Below the pieces are notes generated by a model. That model had not been told where the DNA came from. It did no database searches and worked only from the letters and a program-made list of their open reading frames with translations. Source: Nicotiana tabacum (Eukaryota > Streptophyta > Magnoliopsida > Solanales > Solanaceae). From it: 64,000 nt of DNA. The position numbers and the translations under genes are program-made. This document shows, one piece after another, positions 57,798 through 64,000 of this stretch (its first letter is position 1; every line of letters begins with the position of its first letter). The stretch spans positions 50,041,792-50,105,791 of the forward strand of contig NC_134090.1 of assembly GCF_000715075.1 (NCBI RefSeq), in the 5' to 3' direction.

Positions 57798-59850
57798 CTC
57801 ACCATATAAACAAAAGAAACGGCACAGCACCACCCTTCGTGCATTAACACTCACATATCATGGCACGGCATCACCTTTCGTGCATTAACTCTCACTCACA
57901 AAAATATTGCATGACATCACCCTTCGTGATTTAACACTCTCCCTCACTAAAATAATGAACAATAACAACAGAGAGATAGAAATGTCAAGAACCAGTCTTA
58001 CTTCAACATTCAGTTCCACAATACCAACCTCAACTTTGAGTCAATACTCAATCAATACCAAATTCCATAAAACATAATAATAGTTGCTCAACATAACGAA
58101 TAGCTAGTCTAAGCATGAACAATATAATCAAAAAATACAACAGTTACAAGAATAAGACGCACTCGCATGCTATGACTCGACAACAACGCATAGGTGCTCG
58201 TCACCTCATCTATACGTTGTACTCAACATCCAAGCACGTAGCAAATAGGCAAATAATACTTAATCCCTCAAGCCAAGATTAACCACGACACTTACCTCGC
58301 TCCAACGGTCAAACTCACAGCTCAATCACAGCTTTTCTCTTCACACAAGCCTCCAGACCAATAGAATCTAGCAATTTACCAACCAAACGATTCAAATAAA
58401 GCCTTAGGACCTACCCACGATTTCAAAGAATTCAATTTAGGCTATTTTTGAAAAAGTCAACAAAAGTCAACACCCGATCCTGCTTGGTCCAAACCCAAAA
58501 TTTGGACCAAAATCCGATTACCCATTCACCCTCGAGCCCGGATATATAATTGGTTTTGGAATGCGACCTCAATTTGAGGTTTGAATTCCCAAATTTGAAA
58601 ATCCCTAATTTCTACCCAAAAACCCCCAATTTCACCATAAAAACCTTAGATTTTTGGTTGAATCTTATGAAAAAATAGTGAAAGATTGAAAGAAATTAGT
58701 TTAAGATCACTTACCAATGATTTGGGGAATAAAAGTTCTTTGAAAAATCACCTCTTGTGGTTTAGGTTTTGAAAATTGGGAAATGAATCAAAAATCCCGT
58801 CTAAGTCATCTTTTGTTCAGCTGCAGGTATTGCATTTGCGAACAAAACTTCGCATTTGCGAATGAACAGTATTCTTGCAATTGCCATAAATAGTTCGCAA
58901 TTGCGAATGAACAGTATTTTCGCAATTGCCATAAAAGGTTCGCAATTGCGAATGAACAGTGTCGCATCAGAAACCAGCAAAACCCAAACTTCTCCGAAAT
59001 GATCCAAAACCACCCCGAAACTCATCTGGAACCTCCCGGACACAAACCATATATGAATTTCAATTATAAAACACGCTACGAAGCTGCTCGCACATTCAAA
59101 ACACTGAAAAGAGATCGTCTTAACCCGATATTGACCATAGTCAAACTCCCAATTTCCTAACTTTACTAGTCTCTCAACCAAAGATCAAAAAATACACCCA
59201 AGCCCCTCGGGCCTCCAAACCAAAAGTGCACACCTGTCTAAAAATATCATATGAACTTGCTCGCGCAATCAAATCGTCAAAATAATACCTAGAACTATGA
59301 ATTAAACACCAAATCAATTGAAATTTTCAAGAAAACTTTGATATATCTATTTTTTTCACTGGACGTCCGAATCACGTCAAACCGACTCTATTTCCCACCA
59401 AAATTTCACAAATAGGTCAAAAATAATATATTGGACCTATACCGGGCTCCGTAACCAAAATATGGACCTGATACCAATGAGATCAAACATCAATAATTTC
59501 TTAAAAACAAATAAATTCTCAGACTTTCAATTTTCAACAAGAATTCATAACTCGGGCTAAGGACCTCCAAATTCGATTTTGGGCATTCTCCAGGTCCCAT
59601 ATTTCGATACGGACCCACTGGAAATGTTAAAATACGAGTCCGGGTTCGTTTACCAAAAATGTTGGCCGAAGTCAACTCAAATGAGATTTTTAAGCAAAAT
59701 TCCTTATTTTTATCAACTTTCCACATAAAAGCTATCGGGAAATACGTTCGACCTTCGTACGCAAACCGAGAAGGGATCAAATGAGGTTTTTAAGGCCTTG
59801 AAATATAGAATTTGATTTTAATTCATAAGATAACCTATCGGGTCATCACA
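57798..59850 (-). repeat. Element E 5' LTR, outer part
   Basis: Resumes at the duplication CTCAC (57798-57802) and ends CGGGTCATCACA at 59850, which on the minus strand is the LTR start TGTGATGACCCG. 57825-57960 holds three more copies of the unit CACCCTTCGTGCATTAAC first seen at 14135-14239. With 13448-14239 the whole LTR is about 2.8 kb. Open frames at 58801-59181 and 59490-59780 have no recognisable protein. Confidence 0.82.
58840..58970. repeat. Three tandem copies with the palindrome TTCGCAATTGCGAA
   Basis: TTCGCATTTGCGAA (58849-58862), TTCGCAATTGCGAA (58894-58907) and again (58939-58952), 45 bases apart, each followed by tgaacagt and gcaattgccataaa-type text. It is inside the LTR of element E. 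Confidence 0.85.
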
Positions 59851-60240
59851 GCAATGGGGCATGTCCTTTTCTTGGGGGAGTTTGAAGAAACCATAGTGGG
59901 TGTTTTTCTTTAAAAAATTAGTAAAGATTTAAATTTAGACCAATGGGACGGTGACACGTGGATATTAATTAAAAATATTTTTCAAATAAGTCAGTTAGTT
60001 AATAAGGGCATAAGAGAGCCATAAATATAACAGAAGAGACATTTTTGGCTCAATAAATGGACGGAGGATATTTTTATACCAAATCAAATAGTCTAGGGGT
60101 AGTTTTGGCCATTTTTCATAATACAATAGTTATTTCCCATCTCTAATTGTCAGTTGATAAATTTAAGAAATTTTTATAAAATTACTTTGTTTAGTGCCTC
60201 AAGGCGACACTGAAGCATGGAATTAAGTTGAAAGTTTGTA
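59851..60240. other. Flank outside element E, no gene seen
   Basis: AT-rich. GCAAT at 59851-59855 should be the target duplication of element E. No coding frame or repeat is recognised. TA at 60239-60240 is the target site of the next MITE. Confidence 0.5.
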
Positions 60241-60511
60241 CTTCCCTCTATTTCAATTTAGATGATATAGTTTGATTTGATACAAAGTTTAAGTAAAAAA
60301 AGAAGACTTGAAATATGTGGTCTTAAAAGCTCAAGGACAAAAGCTTTGTGGGGTCATAACATTTGTGTTACTATAAAAGTTTCTCATTAAGGGTAGAGTG
60401 GGTAAAATAAAAAGTTTAAAGTTAAATTATTTCCAAAAAAATAAGAATGTGTCATTATTTTTAGAATAGACTAATAAGGAAAGTATGTCATTTAAATTGA
60501 AACTAAGGGAG
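60241..60511. mobile_element. Stowaway-like MITE
   Basis: 271 bp with inverted ends CTTCCCTCTATTTCAATTTA and, on the other side, the complement of TAAATTGAAACTAAGGGAG, flanked by TA on both sides (60239-60240 and 60512-60513). CTCCCTC-type ends with TA duplication mark the Tc1/mariner-related Stowaway family. There is no coding capacity. Confidence 0.83.
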
Positions 60512-60513
60512 TA

Positions 60514-61359
60514 ATATTTAAGATTGAAAAATTGGATGGAACTCGAAAGTTTGGTAGTGATAGCTCACCATTGTAAAACATCATAAACTACCTTAAAATA
60601 TGTTCACAAACATCATATAAAATCAATATTACCCGAAGAAGATGGAGAAGAAAAAGAAAGAGGAGAAAAAGACCTGAAGTTATTTAAATAGTTGGTACAA
60701 GTCTTAAAAAAAAATTAAAAAAAGTAGGTACATGTTAAATGGGGGCGACCAAATAGGGTGCCCCGTATAATTTTTATTGCTATTTCGTTGAATTTCTTCT
60801 CCATTATTTGTAGGAATGACATCAAATAGTCATTTTAAAGAGCTGCTATTTAAAAATTAATCAGTGTATCTTGAATTTCAGTTTTTAAGTTCAAATTTTT
60901 AAAATTTCAGGATAAAATAAATTAAGTGCTGAAAATTCACCGTGCAATAAAAAATGAAAAGGGGCTAAAATTGCGCCTTTTATACTCGCAAACAATTAAA
61001 AAGATTCGAATATGCGCCTCACACTAATCAGTGGAAGCAATGTGAGGAAATATTTGAACCTTTTTAATTGTTTTATGTTGAGTCATTTTAGTGTTTAACA
61101 CAATGCTTCAAGTTATTACATACTCCTATTCAGCAACAAATGTAAGTCCAATTATCAAACGTCATCTATGTCACTACGTTAGTCGACATCAAAGCTCAGT
61201 CAGTTGAAGAGATGGAGTGCCCAAATTACACAACTTTATACACTGCAAAACTGGAGAGCAGTAACAGTATTACTTGCTCACTGCGGACAAAGGTCAAATC
61301 TAATGTAACATTTCACCCTTCTCCTGTCCATGCATGATGGTTACATTTATAAAGGATAA
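60514..61359. other. AT-rich flank, no gene seen
   Basis: No coding frame longer than chance and no clear repeat. It separates the MITE from the second MULE. Confidence 0.5.
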
Positions 61360-61720
61360 TTGAATTATATTGCATTTTAGTTTAACGGAAAGTTAGCCGT
61401 TAAAGGAAAACGTAATATAATACTGCGTTTTACTTAATAATTCGTTTTTTATGTAAAACGCAGTATAATACTACGTTTTACTAAAGCGCAGTATTATACT
61501 GCATTTTACTTCAATTTTGGGCCCACCAATAAGTGTTCTGCGGATAAGTTACATAAATAATTCGTTTTTTATGTAAAACGCAATATAATACTGCATTTTA
61601 CTAAAATGCAGTATTTACTTCATTTTTGGGCCTACCAATAAGTGTTTTGCGGATAACTGACATAACAATAATCAAATACATAAAGCGTGGTATTATACTG
61701 CATTTTATATAATAAAAAAA
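61360..61720 (+). repeat. MULE2 left end with nested palindromes and a 120-bp duplication
   Basis: Repeated palindrome AAAACGCAGTATAATACTGC-type modules, with a direct duplication of about 110-120 bp (from ttcgttttttatgtaaaacg at 61441 and again at 61561, exact offset 120). It precedes the transposase at 61897 at about the same distance as the MULE1 end precedes its transposase, so it is taken as the left terminal repeat. The exact outer end and the target duplication cannot be fixed because the right end is outside the window. Confidence 0.65.
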
Positions 61721-61896
61721 AATCTGCACCCCAAGCTAGGACTTGCCTTATTTACAGGCGTTAGGATTTTATGAAAATCCATTCAAAACTTTCCTTCAAA
61801 CTTCCGTTCATACTTCTCTTCTTGTTATCAAGCATTTTTTTATAATGTCTGAAGAGCCAAAAATAAGGGTTTCATTATATTGGGGGTGAGGTTGTA

Positions 61897-64000
61897 ATGG
61901 AGAATAACTCTGTGAGGTATAGTTCACCTCCACAGTATCATGTTAAATTGCCGCTTACAATGGAGTACGGTAAATTTGTATCATTGGTATGTAAAAAAAT
62001 GAGTGTGAGGAAATGTTCGGTGAACCTTAAAGTAACCGGTAGATTTCCGTATTCTGTGACTCCGCATGGATTTGCCTATTATTCTGAGTTTAACATAGAA
62101 GATGACGAAACTCTTAGAGATTTTTTGCGGATTCCGGATGAATACAGGGAATTTATTGTAATAAAATTGTTGGAAATATACGTCAAGGTTGAAGACGTTC
62201 CCAATAATGAGGGTGGGCATAGAAGGGATAACCCCCAGTCATCGGGTGGTTATTCTCGAGCAGTTTTTGCCGGACAGATTCTTGATGAAAAAGCTTGCCT
62301 TGATTTAAACTTGTCACCACCGGCGAATGAGCAGCGAGAAAATAATTTTTCGACTTTATATAATCCACAAGACGACTGGTAAACTTCAATTTTTCTACGC
62401 TTTAGCGATGTTTATTTTATGTTTGAATCGGATTTGTATTAACACTCATATTTTTCATAGGGGGTACCGTCCGTATATGAATTTTACAAGTTATGACCCC
62501 GCTCCTAGTTGGAATATGCGTAGTTGTGACGTGTTAGGTCACGGTGGTCCATCCGGGAGTCATCACCAACAAGAAAATGTCCATCATGGAACGTCAACAC
62601 AGTACGACTTGTAAATAAAGTGATATAGCTATATGTAAAGTATTTATCTAGTTGAGTAGCTTATCATTTTGTTCTTTTTGTACAGTGAAAATGAGCAATT
62701 TGATGTTCCTGACCTCACATAGTTGCCCATAGACGACGTATTGACTCGTGATTTGGCAGATGCGCAAAGTCAGGAAGATGATAGCGATTATGACAACAAT
62801 GCCGATGAGTCTGGAGATGACACACCCTTCCCTGATAAGGGTGACGATGAGGAGGAAATGAATGCCGAACCTGAGCTGACGAGGGAGCATGCTCCTCCAC
62901 CTCTCGTTAGACCAAGAGTGTACAAGTCCCACGTGTCGTTTTATGAGCGGAATATTCCATACCTTGATAATTTGCCAAGTATGCCGAACGTGGATTCCCT
63001 CACAAGGGATGCTGACGAATTTCGGTCAGCAATGTGGGATGAGTCTAGACCAGCGGTGCTGGCAAAGGGCATGTGTTTCCCCGATAAGCTCGCCTAATCA
63101 GGGCTATAAAAATCTACAACGTAAGAGAGTGCCGTGAGATGACGGTAAGGGAGTCAACTACGGAGGTATACAAGGTTGTATGCCGTAAAGACTTTATGGG
63201 TTGTCACTGGATGTTGCGTACCAGCAAGAAGAAATTAGGGTTGTGAAAAGTGGGTAAATATATTAGCACCCACAGATGTGAAATGGACACATTCAATGAG
63301 AATCACTTCAACCTGGATGTAGACTTGATTTCTCTTGTCTTGATTCCATACCTGGAAGTGTCCATTAGGTTCAAGATTAAAGAGTGTATTACAGTCATCC
63401 ACCAGGAGTATGGGTGTACTATAACCAAAAGAAAGGCATATCTCGGGCGCAAACATGCCTTTGAAATTATTTATGGTAACTGGTATAAGCCATTATCATC
63501 TCTACCTAGGTACATGGCCGCACTGTAATACTTTAACCCTAGAACTGTTGTTGAATGGAGGCGTGAGCGGAGTCCGGATAGACCCGAATATATTTTCAAT
63601 TATGTGTTCTGGTCATTTAAACCAGCAATTGATGGTTTTGTGCATTGTCGTCCTGTAATTTTCATAGACGGTACGCATGTCTATGGAAAGTATGATATTA
63701 AGCTTTTGATTGCAGTTGCAGTAAATGCCAACTGACAAATATTTCCACTAGCTTTTGCCATTTGTGCCAATGAAAGTGAAGAAACATGGACGTTTTTTTT
63801 GAACCACTTGAAGCAGCACGTTGTCAAACAGCGCTCAGGTATTTGTCTAATATCTGATCGACATGGTGGTATTTTAAGTTCTGTACGGCATTTGCCTGAA
63901 TGGCAGGAATCCTATGCATACCACCGTTACTGTGTGAGACACCTGAAGGCCAATTTTTAGAAGAAATATCATGACAAGGCCTTGCATGATTTAATGTGGA
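61897..64000 (+). pseudogene. MULE2 transposase, broken and cut by the window end
   Basis: Related to MULE1. Exon 1 (61897-62378, open for 161 codons including read-through: MENNSVRYSSPPQYHVKLPL, FNIEDDETLRDFLRIPDEYR) is intact. Exon 2 is 62461-62610 and exon 3 starts at 62686, with introns TG|GTAAAC...ATAG and TT|GTAAAT...ACAG in the same positions as in MULE1. Exon 3 contains an acidic region, CEMDTFNENHFNLDVDLISL, FIDGTHVYGKYDIKL (first catalytic Asp) and LISDRHGG (second). Damage: TAG at 62718-62720, a frameshift near 63095, TGA 63244-63246, TAA 63526-63528, TGA 63733-63735 and TAG 63958-63960. The SWIM finger and knuckle lie beyond the window. Confidence 0.88.

Larger units (their letters stand above)
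9336..59850 (-). mobile_element. Element E, Tekay-like chromovirus (outermost host element)
   Basis: Minus-strand Ty3/gypsy element whose order on its own strand is LTR, PBS, gag, protease, RT, RNase H, integrase. The left part (integrase C-terminus and 3' LTR) is cut off by the insertion of D2 at 9336 and lies outside the window. Its 5' LTR is split by element C between 14239 and 57798. It is the oldest layer seen here. GCAAT at 59851-59855 should be its target duplication, but the partner is not in view. Protein motifs fit the Tekay/Del group common in Solanaceae. The chromodomain region itself is missing. Confidence 0.82.

Noticed and set aside
58801..59780. Open frames of 96-126 codons on the minus strand
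   Set aside because: They lie in the LTR of element E, include the TTCGCAATTGCGAA repeats, and show no known protein pattern.
59851..61359. A host gene in the only stretch outside large elements
   Set aside because: No long frame, no splice-linked frames with a recognisable product; contains a MITE and AT-rich DNA only.

Overview
This window is plant nuclear heterochromatin, most likely from a member of the Solanaceae. I base the family on the type of Ty3/gypsy elements present (Tekay/Del-like chromoviruses, an Athila-like element, a Tat/Ogre-like giant element), a 3' end typical of the tobacco TS SINE, and the style of the MULEs. Genus cannot be decided by eye. I see no intact host gene, no rRNA or tRNA gene and no bacterial-type operon. 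Almost every base can be assigned to nested transposable elements, all with broken reading frames.

Layout. The oldest layer is element E, a minus-strand Tekay-like chromovirus (integrase, RT/RNase H, protease and gag from 9336 to 13243, PBS at 13431-13444, 5' LTR starting at 13448). E's integrase is interrupted on the left by element D2 (minus-strand 5' LTR 3316-9335, PBS 3300-3311, non-coding interior 1-3299). A Mutator-like element, MULE1 (4748-8617), is inserted in the D2 LTR. E's LTR is interrupted by element C, a minus-strand Tat/Ogre-like giant element (14240-57797, about 20.9 kb after removing insertions). C has a 4.1-kb tandem array in its 3' untranslated region, then integrase, archaeal-type RNase H, RNase H, RT, protease, gag and the extra upstream ORF1 of Ogre elements. 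Three things are inserted in C: a solo LTR D (23616-25890, duplication CTCAT), a plus-strand Tekay-like element A (27627-47048, duplication TGACT), and a hAT-like element (49523-50449, duplication gtactgag). Element A is itself interrupted by Athila-like element B (34661-44987, duplication CGGTC/TGGTC). E's LTR resumes at 57798 and ends at 59850. To the right are a short flank, a Stowaway-like MITE (60241-60511) and the left part of a second MULE that runs off the window (about 61360-64000).

How the parts fit. The nesting E > C > A > B is supported by target-site duplications at the junctions. By-eye LTR divergence agrees in order (C about 12%, A about 10%, B about 6%). The pol genes together describe the usual replication set of LTR retrotransposons (Gag, aspartic protease, RT, RNase H, integrase), but stops, many of them C-to-T or G-to-A type, and frameshifts break nearly all of them. 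B's RT/RNase H frame is the longest still open.

Most worth a second look: (1) the 4.1-kb array, whose 86-bp unit is three related hairpins with matching changes in both stem arms; (2) two captured host gene fragments, a GDSL esterase piece inside solo LTR D and a 2-oxoglutarate oxygenase exon with its splice donor inside the hAT element; (3) MULE ends built of nested palindromes, with the same layout but different sequence in the two MULEs; (4) an apparent separate leader, leader intron and start context in front of the extra 3' ORF of element B; (5) a D2 interior with no gag. All identities and percentages are visual estimates.
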